Origin: Rana temporaria
Taxonomy: Eukaryota; Chordata; Amphibia; Anura; Ranidae
DNA length: 64,000 nucleotides
Direction: 5' to 3'
NCBI RefSeq assembly: GCF_905171775.1
Contig: NC_053492.1
Coordinates: 277,284,938 to 277,348,937 of the forward strand
Positions within the stretch are counted from its first letter, which is position 1. Every line of letters begins with the position of its first letter. Shown here piece after piece: positions 33,133 through 44,069 of this stretch. The position numbers were made by a program, and so were the translations under genes. Below the pieces are notes generated by a model that saw only the letters and a program-made list of their open reading frames with translations, did no database searches and was not told the origin of the DNA.

Positions 33133-33208
33133 TAAGGTGACCAGATTTCTAAAATGAAATCCGGGGACATTTTTAGTTTTTAATAGTAATTGCAGCAATC
33201 AGCAACTC
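33133..33208. mobile_element. left end of an element interrupted by the young LINE
   Basis: AAGGTGACCAGATTTCTAAA, followed by ATCCGGGGACA, looks like the inverted partner of a stretch at about 37625-37672 that ends ATGTCTGGGCACCCTAC. The 4-kb LINE lies between. I see no clear duplication at the outer edges. Confidence 0.5.
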
Positions 33209-33308
33209 TGAATGAATGAATGAATGAATGAATGAATGAAAAATTTATATAGCGCGGCACATGCGAACTGAATCGCTTCTGGGCGCTAGTTGTTTGTGTC
33301 TCATGCCT

Positions 33309-36035
33309 TCAGAAAAGCAGGGTTTTGATCTGCCTTCTGAAAGACAGGTGGTTTTGCTCCAACCGAATGCTGGTTGGTAAAGCATTCCAAAGCCTGGGGC
33401 CCTGGAAAGCAAACCTTCTTTCTCCTTTGGACTTGTATTTGGTTTTAGGAACCTTGACCAGATTTTGGTCGGTGGATCGCAGAATGCGGTTGCAATTGTG
33501 CGGTTTGATCTTGTCGCATAGATATCTAGGAGCCTTCCCATGGATGCACTTATGTGTCAGGCAGAGTGCTTTGAATGCAATTCTGTCTTTCACTGGCAAC
33601 CAGTGAAGGGATCTCAGTGAAGGTGAGATTGATTCCCAAGATTTTTTCCCAGTCACCAGTCTAGCGGCCGTATTCTGTACGACTTGAAGACGAGCGATTT
33701 GGTACTTGGGGAGCCCGAGGTAAAGGGCATTTGCATAGTCCAGTCTGGAATTCACGATTGTTCCCACCACGACTGCTACGTCTTCTTTGGGGATAAATGG
33801 AATAAGTCTGCGTAGTAGGCGCATCAAATGGTGCGCCCCGCTGACTACTGACCCTATTTGTGCGTCCATTGTCATGAAGGTGTCAAACGTGACTCCTAGA
33901 CTTTTGACTTTGGAGCTAGGGGAGATAATTTGTCCCAGGATGGGCGATGGTGTCCAGTTTGTTGCCGGTTGTCTCTTCCGACTGGCATCGAACATAAAGA
34001 GTTCTGTTTTAGCGCTATTGAGTTTGAGATAACTCTTAGTCATCCAGTTTTCTATTGAAGAGAGACATTTCTCTAATCTGAGATGATGATCCTTTTTGTG
34101 GCAGATGCGAAAATACAACTGCGTGTCGTCTGCATAAGAGTGATAGAGTAGTTCTTGGCTACTGATAATATCAAAGAGAGGACGAAGATAGATATTAAAC
34201 AGCACCGGTGATAGGGGGGATCCTTGGGGGACCCCACATGGCACCGTGCGTTTTTCTGACGTGAAAGATCCCAGTTTCACTGTTTGTGATCGGTTTCCGA
34301 GAAAAGAGGAGAACCATGGTAAGGCATCTTCTGAGACTCCGGCGACTTCTGTTAGTCGTCTCAGTAGCAATTTATGGTCTACTGTGTCGAAGGCTGCGCT
34401 TAGGTCCAGCAGAACCAGGAGACACGATTCTCCTTCGTCTGCGGCCTCGAGCGCATCGTCCCATATTTTCAGTAAGGCCGTTTCTGTCCCGTGTCCGGGA
34501 CGGAACCCGGATTGAAATGGATCGAGTAGGTTGTGGGTATCCAGATGCTGTTGCAGCTGATTTACCACCACTTTCTCCATTATCTTGGACAGAGCATTTA
34601 GACCTGTTATGGGACGGCAGTGAGTTGGGTCCATAGGATCCAAATTAGGTTTTTTCAAGATCGGCAGGATTGTGCCCTCTTTCAGCAGGGAAGGCACTAT
34701 GCCTTCCTTAAATGACCGATTTATAAGCTGTGTGATTGGAGGCGCCAGGATGTCGGCACATTCCTTCAGTAGCTTGGTGGGAATGATGTCATTGGGTGCT
34801 GTGCTGTTGCACAGCGCACCAATGAATTTTTTGGTGGTATCGATGGAGATGGGTTCCAGAGTGAACTTAGTTGATTGTAGAGGCTTTCTGTCAGTGTTTT
34901 GTAGTTGATTGAAGAGGGGGCTGAGTGGAGTATTGTTTTGCCGAATACTTACCCGAATTTTTTCAATTTTGTTGATGAAGAAATCCGATAGTTCATTGCA
35001 GAACTCTTGGGTGTCTGAAGTGGGGACTTCAAGACATCCCGGATTCATGGTCTGGGTGACCATCCTGAAGAGTTCGCGTGGGCGATTCATTGCGCTGTTA
35101 ATCACCATGGAAAAGTGAAGTTTTTTGGCTTTGAAAATTTCCTTGTGATATCCTGTTGTTACTGCTTTGTAGAAGTTGAGGCGGTCTTCTGAAGGACTTC
35201 TTTTCCAGGCGGCTTCCGCCCTTCTGCGCTCTTGCTTCAATAGCGACAGCTGGTTATTGAACCAGCTGGACTTTTTTGCCCGGCTGCGGACTTTGCGCTT
35301 TGGTGCTGCTAAGTCGGCTGACTGTAGCAGAGCTGCATTTATGGCATCCAATGTATCTGAGGCTGCTAGCTGAGGAGGAATAGCCCCAATTCGGTTTCCC
35401 AGGGTAGATCTGAAGAGTTCCGAGTGGAGCTTCTTCTGAGATCTAGCCCAGTGTATTGTCACCGGCTTGGGTACTTTCATAACTAGTGGAATTCTGGGAA
35501 TTATGAAGCTAATTGCATGGTGGTCTGTCCATGGCAAAGGTTCATTACCCAAAATGTTTATTTTCAGATTTTGTCTGAAAATTAGGTCGAGTGTGTGACC
35601 TGAAGCATGCGTGGGTCCGCATATAAGTTGCTGAAGTCCTAACCCTTCCAGGTGGTCGATGCAGGCCTCCGCGATGGGATCCTGTGAGGAGTTGGCCCAC
35701 AGATTGAAATCCCCGAGCAGCAAAAGATGATTGCTGTTAAGGGAGTAAGTGGATATGAACTCCGTTAATGCTGAAAGCAACTGCGATTTGGGCCCAGGGG
35801 GCCTGTAGCAGAGGAGAATGTGAACGGTTTCCTGGGAGTGAGCTTGAAGTTGAAGCGTAAGGGTTTCCATAAAAGGTAGAGGATTTTGAAGGACCGGTTC
35901 AGTGATTGCAATATGAGACTTATGAATCACCGCCAGGCCTCCTCCTCTTTGCCCTATTCTTTTTTTTCCGTTAGGATGCGATAATTTGCTGGTACCAGTT
36001 CTCCGAGAATGGTGTTGCAGTCGTCTGACAGCCAA
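33309..36035 (-). CDS. LINE endonuclease/reverse transcriptase, 908-codon frame
   Basis: This is the longest credible coding frame in the window. In order it shows the later part of an AP-like endonuclease (LLLLGDFNLW, residues 104-113; WTDHHAISF, 169-177), a linker, then reverse transcriptase: RPITGLNALSKIMEKVV (474-490), SGFRPGHGTETALLKI (509-524), LLDLSAAFDTVDHK with catalytic Asp at 544 or 550, GVPQGSPLSPVLFN (601-614) and HSYADDTQLYF with the catalytic Asp pair (636-637). A C-terminal domain with VNSRLDYANALYLGLPKYQI follows. No stop interrupts it. The first 26 or so residues are an artefact of a frameshift at an 8-T run (35960-35967): the true N-terminal part is in the next frame up to 36301 (ALLNTRSAVKHRSEIHDF, CLFITESWLSDD). 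So only one frameshift separates it from a full protein of about 1000 residues. The motifs fit the L2/CR1 group; a finer clade needs a tree. Confidence 0.92.
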   Translation of the reverse strand: MAVRRLQHHSRRTGTSKLSHPNGKKRIGQRGGGLAVIHKSHIAITEPVLQNPLPFMETLTLQLQAHSQETVHILLCYRPPGPKSQLLSALTEFISTYSLNSNHLLLLGDFNLWANSSQDPIAEACIDHLEGLGLQQLICGPTHASGHTLDLIFRQNLKINILGNEPLPWTDHHAISFIIPRIPLVMKVPKPVTIHWARSQKKLHSELFRSTLGNRIGAIPPQLAASDTLDAINAALLQSADLAAPKRKVRSRAKKSSWFNNQLSLLKQERRRAEAAWKRSPSEDRLNFYKAVTTGYHKEIFKAKKLHFSMVINSAMNRPRELFRMVTQTMNPGCLEVPTSDTQEFCNELSDFFINKIEKIRVSIRQNNTPLSPLFNQLQNTDRKPLQSTKFTLEPISIDTTKKFIGALCNSTAPNDIIPTKLLKECADILAPPITQLINRSFKEGIVPSLLKEGTILPILKKPNLDPMDPTHCRPITGLNALSKIMEKVVVNQLQQHLDTHNLLDPFQSGFRPGHGTETALLKIWDDALEAADEGESCLLVLLDLSAAFDTVDHKLLLRRLTEVAGVSEDALPWFSSFLGNRSQTVKLGSFTSEKRTVPCGVPQGSPLSPVLFNIYLRPLFDIISSQELLYHSYADDTQLYFRICHKKDHHLRLEKCLSSIENWMTKSYLKLNSAKTELFMFDASRKRQPATNWTPSPILGQIISPSSKVKSLGVTFDTFMTMDAQIGSVVSGAHHLMRLLRRLIPFIPKEDVAVVVGTIVNSRLDYANALYLGLPKYQIARLQVVQNTAARLVTGKKSWESISPSLRSLHWLPVKDRIAFKALCLTHKCIHGKAPRYLCDKIKPHNCNRILRSTDQNLVKVPKTKYKSKGERRFAFQGPRLWNALPTSIRLEQNHLSFRRQIKTLLF

Positions 36036-36301
36036 CTTTCTGTAATAAAGAGGCAGTCTAGATCGTTTTGTAGTAAGAAATCATGGATTTCTGAACGGTG
36101 TTTAACTGCCGATCTAGTGTTAAGCAACGCACATGATATGTGGTTGAGCTGTGTTGAATGGTTGAAATTTTTGATGATCGATCGTCGATCGACTCTCAAA
36201 AGTTGATCTGATTTTAAGGCTTTTGTGGTGACGGCAGGTAATATTGTTGCGAATTGTCTCAGACCCCAAATGGTTTCTGCAGAGTATCGCAATTTAACCA
36301 T
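35954..36301 (-). pseudogene. N-terminal endonuclease part, displaced by one frameshift
   Basis: The 115-codon frame has LLNTRSAVKHRSEIHDF (the Asn of the nuclease fold) and LDCLFITESWL (the catalytic Glu), then ends just past the A-run encoded by 35960-35967. The equivalent join in the 19587 LINE reads through as RILTENRVGLRGGGLAV, showing that the two frames belong together. Confidence 0.85.
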
Positions 36302-37500
36302 TGTTGCCAGTCACCGTGGGCGGGGGTGCGGGTGTTCGGTGAGAGAGGATTCGCAGAATCCTCGCTCTCAGCAATTTTTGGTCCAGAGGAAGGCAAAAAA
36401 AGCCCTGGGCAAGCTTGCCAATGTGCTGCGGCAGGGAAAAAAAATTCCTTCCTGATCCCTAAAGGCGATCGGCTCAAGCCCTGGATCAAAGACTGTTGAC
36501 TTAATGAGGGGAAAAAGGGGGGGGGATGCTGGGTGTCACTGTTGCTGGGGTGCACCAAGATGGCCGCCAGGCAAAGACACAGGACCCAGGCTGGGGGGGC
36601 AATCAGGTTGGTAAAAAAATGATTCCACCGATCTGGTTGCTAAACAGGGGGGTGGAGGGGACCTCTAGGGGTGCAGGGGCGATAATCAGAGAGAACTGCA
36701 CTATTGGTGGCAGGTGCAGGGAGAAACGGTCGGAGCGCCGGTAGGCCGCGGCTGAAGCCGCGGACTTTCCTGAGGCGCGGCGGCCGCGAAAAGTAGCAGG
36801 CTGGCGCGGGCGTGTAAAAACGCAGAAAAGCGCCGAAAATACACCCAGGGGGGGTGTCTGGGGGCCACCACAATCGTGGGTGGCCGTGCGAGTGGGGATG
36901 CCGAGCAAAAGACGGAATAGAGAGCCGCAGTGTGGGGTCTGTGTGACGGCTGCCCTGAGAAGGACGGCCGTCAGTGGTTCCCCAGGATGGTAGGCCCTGA
37001 GAGACAGGGTCTTACCTGCGGAGAAAGAAGGAGTCCACGAGGAGAGAAAAGAGCTGGATTCCTGGTTCCTAGGAGCTGTTCCTTGTGCAGCACAGGTAAT
37101 GGAAGTCTGCCTAGTTTCTGACTGCCAGGTCTGGGTGGGAGCAGGCTCGTAAGCAGAAGGTCCGAAGCACCCTACTCCACCTCTGACACTGACTGACTGA
37201 CTGACTGACTCTCTGCCCGTCGCCGCCCACCTCACAGCCTGTCAAGTCTCACTCTCCGGTCCCCGGCTACTACTGGATGGGGAGCGAAAGAAGATCCCTC
37301 CTCAGGGAAGGCAAGGTGATAGGCAGGCAGGCAGCTGGCCGGGACTTGAGCCAAGGCAGAAGAACAGAAGTGGAGTGGAATGGGCATGCACCCGAAACTG
37401 GAGAAATATTCCCTCCGCTCCAACAAGCACATGATCATCAGAAAGGGGCACAGATAATGGAAACAAATACACCCCCCCCCAAGCTAGTAGGAGCGGCAGA

Positions 37501-37674
37501 GTGAAGGTGTGTAATTCAGATATTTTTTTCTGCACTGAATGTCTTTGAAATTGCCCCAGCCCCTGTTCAAATCCAATCCGGGGACAAAACCGGGGACAGA
37601 TTTGGTCCGGGGACAGTGTCCTCAATCCGGGGACTGTCCCCTGAAACTGGGGATGTCTGGGCACCCTACTTTAG
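37501..37674. mobile_element. right end of the element interrupted by the LINE
   Basis: Repeated CCGGGGACA/CCGGGGACT motifs and the terminus GGATGTCTGGGCACCCTAC mirror the left end at 33133. Together they suggest one inverted-repeat element split by the LINE. Confidence 0.5.
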
Positions 37675-38415
37675 TCCTACGTGGTTGTACAGGCTACTCC
37701 CCTGTACTCAAATTGCTTACTTTGATTTCACTGCACACTGTGAGCTCCTGTGTGCATCAGGAGTTGCAGCAAGAAAGTGCTCATCTACTTTCTTGGCTAA
37801 AGGACATGCAGCATTGTCTAGCCAGTTCCTCCCCAACCCTAATGTCCCTGGCTTGCCCCTTTCATTCATTGCATTTAAATTATCATCATATATAGTGACC
37901 ATTACTGAGGACAGTTTGCATTTATATGCATTCTGCCTAGCTTTGCTCTGCTTTAGAATGAAATCCACACATTAAAGCGGAAGTAAACCCATCCATAAAA
38001 CACATTCATTTCTGGCACGTGCCAGAAATGTAACACTCTTATTGGTTGTACTCTCAACCAAACTGTCAAGCCATCCAATGGCTGGTGTCTAAACTGATCA
38101 CACAGGCATATCATGGCAGTTGTAGATTAAACAGAGACAAAGATGTCAGCTTCCTTGGCTGAAAAGAATAGGGGGGTTTACTTACACTTGAAGACATTTT
38201 GATATTTGCATAACTCCTACCAAGAGCTAACCTATTGCCTGCATCAGGGTTGAAGGCTCCTTGGAGGAGTACCAAGGCAATGTGCTGTGATGTTTTTTGA
38301 AACCTAAATCTACACACCTTGTTGCTTCCTTGTCCCAGTTATGATCTGCCAGCACTGGACAGATAATGGCACTGGGCCTAAAATAAAGTATGCAATGAAA
38401 ATTGAGAACTTTTAT
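37675..38415. other. stretch with one TTAA-element end only
   Basis: TTAAAGCGGAAGTAAACCCA at 37973-37992 looks like a left terminus of the Kolobok/T2-like family, and GGGGGGTTTACTTACACTTG near 38170 may be its partner, but the latter lacks a clear TTAA. No gene seen. Confidence 0.4.
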
Positions 38416-38833
38416 TTAAAGTAACTCTAAAGGATTATTTTTTTTAACAACAAACATGAGCAGCCCTAATCCTCTTCTTGTTGGGTACCCCACTGGCTGT
38501 CCTGGCTCCTCCAACTGCTCAGTGCACCTAACAGCAAGCCTTTTGCTATGCGGGCACTTGCGATGACTCGCTCCTGAGCCACGCTCTGTGTGTCTATTCA
38601 CACACACAGCATGGCTCAGCCCCCCCGCTCTCTTCTCATTGAATTGCTGGCTGTGTTGAGCCAGTGAGAAGGAAGAGACCCGGAAGAGCTTCTGCTCTCA
38701 TGCACATTGCTGGATCAAGATGGGGCTCAGGTAAGTATAAGGGGAGGGGGCTGGAGACAGCTGCACCCAGAATGTTTTTACCTTAATGCATAGAATTCAG
38801 GTAAAAATCCATGAGCCTTTAGAATCACTTTAA
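38416..38833. mobile_element. TTAA-bounded MITE, 418 bp
   Basis: TTAAAGTAACTCTAAAGGAT at the left pairs with a right end whose complement reads TTAAAGTGATTCTAAAGGCT. TTAA is at both edges. Non-coding, with several CAGTTGCTCC-type and ACACACAGCATGGC segments inside. Confidence 0.75.
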
Positions 38834-38935
38834 AAATGGTATTAGCATATAGAAGGGGGAGACAAGGAAAGGCAAAATAAAAGCCACTTTAAAGTGTATG
38901 CAAATCCTAATGAAGCTGTTCTTTGACGTTCCTTA

Positions 38936-39890
38936 GCCCCTTCCATACAGGGCATTTTCACCCCCCTCCTGCCCAGACCAATTTTTAGTTTTCAGCGCTG
39001 TTGCACTTTGAATGACAATTGCGTGGTCATGCAACACTGTACCCAAACTAAATCTTTATGTTTTTTTCCCCCCACAAATAGAGCTTTCGTTTGTTGGTAT
39101 TTGATCATTTCTGCGGTTTTTATTTTTTGCGCTAAAAACAAAAGAACAGCGAAATTTTTAAAAGAAACACAATATTTTTTACTTTTTTATTTAATAAATA
39201 TCACAATTAAAAAAAAAAAATTTTTTTCCTCAGTTTAGGCCGATATGTATTCTTCTACATATTTTTGGTAAAAAAAAAAATCGCAATAATCGTATATTGA
39301 TTGGTTTGCGCAAAAGTTATATTGTCTACAAAATAGGTGATAGATTTATGGCATTTTTTTTTAATTTATTTTTTTACTAGTATTGGCGGCGATTTGTGAT
39401 TTTTTATTGAGACCATGACATTGCGGCGAACACATCGGACACTTTTGACACGTTTTGGGACCATTCACTTTTATACAGTGATTAGTGCTATAAATATGCA
39501 TTGATGACTGTGTAAATGTGACTGGCAGGGAAGGGGTTAACCACTAGGGGCGCTGACGGGGTTAATATGTTCCCTAAGGTGTGTTCTAACTGTAGGGGGG
39601 AGGGGACTCACAAGGGGAGGAGACCGATGTGTGTTCCTCTGTACTGGGAACACACATTGGTCTCCTCACCGCTGACAGGAGGTGGATCTGTGTGTTTACA
39701 CACACAGATCCACACTCCTGCCGTGATCATCGGCAATGGCGGGTGCCCAGCGGCAATCGCGGCTGCCGGGCACCCGCATCGGATCACGAGCGTTGCCACA
39801 CGCGCCCTAGATCGCCGGGAACACAGGACGTCATATAACGTCCACCCGCATCGAGGGAGGGTTCCTGCCGGCGTCATTTTACAATGCGCT
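38936..39890. mobile_element. diverged TTAA-family element
   Basis: CCATACAGGGCATTTTCACC followed by GCACTTTGAATGACAATTGC corresponds to the left interior of the elements at 6952 and 15587, though the terminus itself reads TTAGCCCCTTCC. The right part has strong hairpins (arms GGAGACCGATGTGTGTTCC/GGAACACACATTGGTCTCC at 39628-39666 and GTGGATCTGTGTGT/ACACACAGATCCAC at 39682-39714). No right terminus with TTAA is clear. Confidence 0.55.
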
Positions 39891-39988
39891 GAAAGTATTT
39901 TGTCATATTTATTTGATAAGTGCAATAATAAAAAAACAGTTACTCTTTCTAGAAAATCAGTGAGTTTACAAGCTCCTGTGCACTCACA

Positions 39989-40586
39989 GGGCCAGATTCT
40001 GAAAGGACTTACGACGGCGCAGCGCCATGTACGCCGTCGTAAGTCCTAATCCGACCCGTCGTATCTATGCGCCTGATTCTTAGAATCAGTTACGCATAGA
40101 TATCCATTAGACGTTTACGTTAGGCTTTTCCCGGCGTATAGTTGCCCCTGCTATATGAGGCATAAGTGCGGCGTACCAATGTTAAGTATGGCCGTCATTC
40201 CCGCGTCGAAATTTGAAAAAGGTACGTTGTTTGCGTAAGTCGTCCGTGAATGGGGCTGTACGTCATTTACGTTCACGTCAAAACCAATCACCTCCTTGCG
40301 GCGTACTTTGGAGCAATGCACACTGGGAAATTCCATGGACGGCGCATGCGCCGTTCCGCAAAAACGTCAATCACGTCGGGTCACAGTAGTTTTACATAAA
40401 ACACGCCCCCCTGATCCAAATTTGAATTAGGCGGGCTTACGCCGGCCGATTTACGCTACGCCGTCGCAACTTACGGAGCAAGTGCTTTGAGAATACAGCA
40501 CTTTCCCGTCTAAGTTGCGGAGGCGTAACGTAAATCGCATACGTTACGCCGCCGCAGAAATACGCTGCTGACTGACAATCTGGCCC
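39989..40586. mobile_element. complete GGGCCAGATT MITE, 598 bp
   Basis: GGGCCAGATTCTGAAAGG at the left pairs with a right end whose complement reads GGGCCAGATTGTCAGTC. The ACA duplication is exact (39986-39988 and 40587-40589). The interior is rich in TACG/CGTA. Non-coding. Confidence 0.82.
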
Positions 40587-40589
40587 ACA

Positions 40590-41430
40590 GTGTGTAACAA
40601 CTGGCAGAATAATCAGGTGAAAATAAAGAACAAAATGTATGAAACAAAGAAAATGAATGCAGCCAACACATCTAAGGACTGGCAAGCTGCATAACATTTT
40701 TGGTGTAGAAAAAAACAAAAAATCTGTTTTTGTACAATTTTCCTCCACGTGTTTGGGTATGCAAAGTGAACACACCCTTTCTTCATTCCCTCGCACACAT
40801 TTTGCAATTGTGATCTTCACCTTAGATGAACAGCCTCTACTCCTTCAGTAAATCAATCCAATGGTTTCACTGGGATGGGAGGTCAGGAAAAATCTCACAA
40901 ACAAGAATAAAATGCGATTTTAAAATGTGCCCAAAATATTGCAGACTTAAGTGCAAGTAAAACTAAGTTAAAGAAACCTGTCTCCTATATAATATCAATG
41001 CTAAATTGGTTTGAAAATCTGATCCAGTGTTCCTTTTACAACCCCTTTTTGCATATCTGGGTTGTACTGTACATCAGTCTTTCTAGAAAGATATCCAACA
41101 TTGATCAACAGGAGGTATTCCTTAAGTGAGCATCATACTGTAATCAAGATTACCAAGTGAGATTTAGGCTGTTTTTCATGAAAAGTTAATCCTTAAAGAA
41201 TAAATAAAACATTCAAGAGATGTTTCATGTATTCACTTGTTAAGAAATAATATATTTCATAGCAAGTACTCTTCTGTAACACATCTAACGTGATTTGGAC
41301 AAAATACATATTTGACAGACAGGAAACACCTACAAGGTATGCATTCTACCATTCCTTAATACTAAGGACAAGACCACATTTTTGTGATGCTATGTGGAAG
41401 ACAAGGAATGGAGCTAGAGAAAATAGATAT
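40590..41430. other. AT-rich stretch without recognised feature
   Basis: No gene or element with defined ends seen. Confidence 0.4.
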
Positions 41431-41727
41431 TTCCTGATGCATCATGGCAGCACACACACTGGGTTGCGACTCCGCCCCCCACAACCCGGCATGATAGGTT
41501 AACTATACATTTTGAAGGAGAGGCACCCCACCTCATTCTCTTTTTTTTATCCTCACCTGACAAGATGGAAGACAGACTCAGCACCCTTATTGCATTCCCC
41601 CCACGAGGTTAAGCCTCTAGAGGCTGTACAGGAGAGACTTTCAGCCAGGAAAGGAGCCTCTGTGGAGAGAACCCCAATCTGGTGCTCTCTGGGGTACATT
41701 CTGGCATATTACAAGCTTTAAAGAAGC

Positions 41728-42276
41728 TTAAAGGGGTTGTAAAGGTAATTTTATCCCCCTAAATAGCTTCCTTTACCTTAGTGCAGTTCTCCTTCACTTA
41801 CCTCATCCTTTGATTTTGCTTTTAAAGGGGAGCTCCACCCTAAAGTGGAACTCCCGCTGATTGGAACCCTCCCCCCCTCCGGTGTCACCTTTCGGGGGGA
41901 GGGGGGGTGCAGATACCTGTCTAAAGACAGGTATTTGCACCCACTTCCGGCCACAGACTGCGGGCAGGACGTCACCTCCTGTCCCCCCTCCCCTGTGTTC
42001 TGGGAGCCAGAGCACAGCGGGAGCCAGACAGCAGGCGCAGCGCGACTCGCGGATACGCCGTAGGGAACCGGGCAGTGAACCGGGCAGGCGCTTCACTTCC
42101 TGGTTCCCTCACTGAGGATGGCAGGGGGGCAGCAGAGTGACGAGCGTTCGCTCGTCCTCTGCTGCAGACGGCGCTGGACTCCAGGACAGGTAAGTGTGCC
42201 GATATTAAAAGTCAGCAGCTGCAGTATTTGTAGCTGCTGACTTTTAATATTTTTTTTCAGCGGACATCCGCTTTAA
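41728..42276. mobile_element. TTAA-bounded MITE, 549 bp
   Basis: TTAAAGGGGTTGTAAAGG at the left and a right end whose complement reads TTAAAGCGGATGTCCGC. Inner inverted pairs AAAAGTCAGCAGCTGCAGTA/TAGCTGCTGACTTTT lie at 42207-42246. The terminal match is short, so assignment to the Kolobok/T2 group is tentative. Confidence 0.6.
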
Positions 42277-42327
42277 ATGTCCTTATTTCTTCTGAGAAAT
42301 CTTCACTTCCTGTTCTTCTGTCTGTAA

Positions 42328-42530
42328 CTAAACACAGTAATGTGACACTTTCTCCCTGGTGTGGAGAAAGCCTCTTGAGGGGGGAGGGGGCGAGTAGGAG
42401 GGTCAGGACGATATCTAGTTTGCAGATAGATAAAGGAGCTGTGTGTTAGTGGGCGTTCTGACACTCCTGCTCGCCCCCTCAAGAGGCTTTCTTCACACCA
42501 GGGAGAAAGTGTCGCATTATTGTGTTTAGT
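42328..42530. repeat. long imperfect hairpin, about 70-bp arms
   Basis: CTAAACACAGTAATGTGACA on the left pairs with TGTCGCATTATTGTGTTTAG on the right, with continuous pairing through CTCCCTGGTGTGGAGAAAGC and the CTCTTGAGGGGG segment. Loop about 55 bases. Confidence 0.85.
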
Positions 42531-43127
42531 ACACAGTTCGTACATTCATGTCCCACTACAGGGTAGATTCGGCTCAGTTATCAACAGTAGAGTTTGGTAG
42601 ATCAGTTATTCAGGTCAAATCTACTGCCATATAATGAATAAATTCTTTACTTTAATTGCACCCTCCCGACTGACGAGTTATTTCCCAGTGTGTGTGCTGC
42701 CATGATGCGTCAGGAAAACTGAAAATTGTATACTCACCTTTCTGTCATTTTCCTTTCCTGATGCATCTCCATGGCAGCACACAGCATCCCACCCTTCATT
42801 GGATGATAGCTACAGAGAATGTGGTGGGGTGCCTCTCCTTCAAAATGTATAGTTAACCTATCCTGTCAGGTTGTGGGGCCGGAGTCACAACCCAGTGTGT
42901 GTGCTGCCATGGTTGTTTGCCTGCTGAAAGGCAAAGCCTCAGGAAAGGAAAGCCATGTAAGAAGTTGGACCAGCTGACACTGATGCAGTGAAGGGGGAGA
43001 AGCTTTCCCCTATGCAGGAGATCCCATGACACAGGAGCATCCCTGGAGGCATGGTAGTAATGATGAAGAGGATAAAATCGACTGAGAAAGTAAGAATAGT
43101 CAGTGCAGCTGATCCCAACCTCTGCCT

Positions 43128-43700
43128 CTTACTGACCCCCCTCACCACCACAGATCTTATCCCTATCCCTGGTGTCATCCTCCCCCACCACCACCTCTGC
43201 CTCTTACTACCAACCCCACCACCACCGATCCCACCACCACCGATGTCACCACTGATCCCACCCACCACCACCGATGTCACCACCCCCGCCACTGATCCCA
43301 CCCACCACCACCGATGTTACCACCCCTGCCACTGATCCTACCACCACCGATCCCACCCACCACCACTGATGTCACCACCCCTGCCACTGATCCCACCACC
43401 ACTACTGATCCCACCACAACCACTGATCCCACCCCCCACCGTCACCACTGCCAGTGATCTTACCTCCTTCACAGCCACCACTGATCCCATCCCTCCCACC
43501 ACCACCACTGATCCCACCACCCCCGTCATTGATCCCACTACGACCACAATCCCACCATGCCCACCACTGATTCCATCACCCCTCACCGTCACTACTGCCA
43601 GTGATCTAACCGCCCTCACACCCACCACTGATCCCATCCCCCCCACCACTGCTGCCACTCACCCCATCAACCCACCACCACTGATACCATCCCATTCCCC
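43128..43700. repeat. minisatellite built on CCACCACCACTGATCCCA
   Basis: Repeats of CCACCACYGATCCCA with variants (CCACCGATGTCACCACCCCT) run over about 570 bases. On the plus strand this gives a Thr/Pro/Ile-rich frame of 177 codons, on the minus strand a Gly/Val-rich one; both are by-products of the array. Confidence 0.9.
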
Positions 43701-43976
43701 CATCACTGCTACCACCGCTCACTGTCACTCATCCCAGCCCCATGCTTCAGGGGGCCCATGTCTCACCCCTGTACACCCAGAGAGGAGGGGCAGCGGGCGG
43801 CATATAGAGGAACCAATAGCCGCGACTGCAGGAGGAAAATGGAGGGTATTGGTTCCTCTATATGCCCCTCGCTGCTTCTCCTATCCGGGTGTACAGGGGT
43901 GAGACATGGGCCCCCTGAAGCATGGGGCTGGGATGTGTGACAGTGAGCGGTGGTAGCAGTGATAGGGGAATGGGAT
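43684..43976. repeat. inverted repeat, about 130-bp arms
   Basis: Left arm 43684-43817 (for example GCTCACTGTCACTCATCCCA and GCATATAGAGGAACCAATA) pairs with right arm 43848-43976, loop about 30 bases. A third, diverged copy of the GTGTACAGGGGTGA...GGGCCC segment lies at about 44001-44071 in the orientation of the right arm. Confidence 0.85.
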
Positions 43977-44069
43977 CGGGGATGGGAAAATGAAGGGGAT
44001 CGGTTCCTCTGTATGCTGCCCCCGCCCTCTTCCTATACAGGTGTACAGGGGTGACATATGGGCCCTCTG

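Larger units (their letters stand above)
33209..37500 (-). mobile_element. L2/CR1-type LINE, youngest copy, near full length
   Basis: The (TGAA)n 3' tail is at 33209-33240, followed by the conserved TTATATAGCGC 3' motif and then the ORF. Homology to the LINE at 19587 runs to about 36600 (GCAAGATGGCCGCC-like 5' segment); beyond it lies a GC-rich minus-strand region with a 210-codon frame (37235-36603) of unknown meaning, plausibly 5' untranslated sequence. The exact 5' end is not clear: I place it near 37500 because the flanking GGGGAC-type sequence resumes there. A (CTGA)n tract lies at about 37188-37210. Confidence 0.75.
41431..42912. repeat. foldback with about 100-bp arms and a nested TTAA element
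   Basis: Left arm 41434-41540 (GCAGCACACACACTGGGTTG ... GGAGAGGCACCCCACCTCA) is nearly the complement of right arm 42815-42912. Between them lie the TTAA element at 41728-42276, the hairpin at 42328-42530, and a further partial copy of the arm end (CAGTGTGTGTGCTGCCATGA at 42687-42706). Confidence 0.75.

Noticed and set aside
33325..36206. Plus-strand open frames across the LINE
   Set aside because: They are the opposite strand of the LINE protein frame and carry no motif of their own.
43369..43902. 177-codon Thr/Pro-rich frame
   Set aside because: It follows the CCACCACTGATCCCA minisatellite and passes into the palindrome; repetitive composition explains it.
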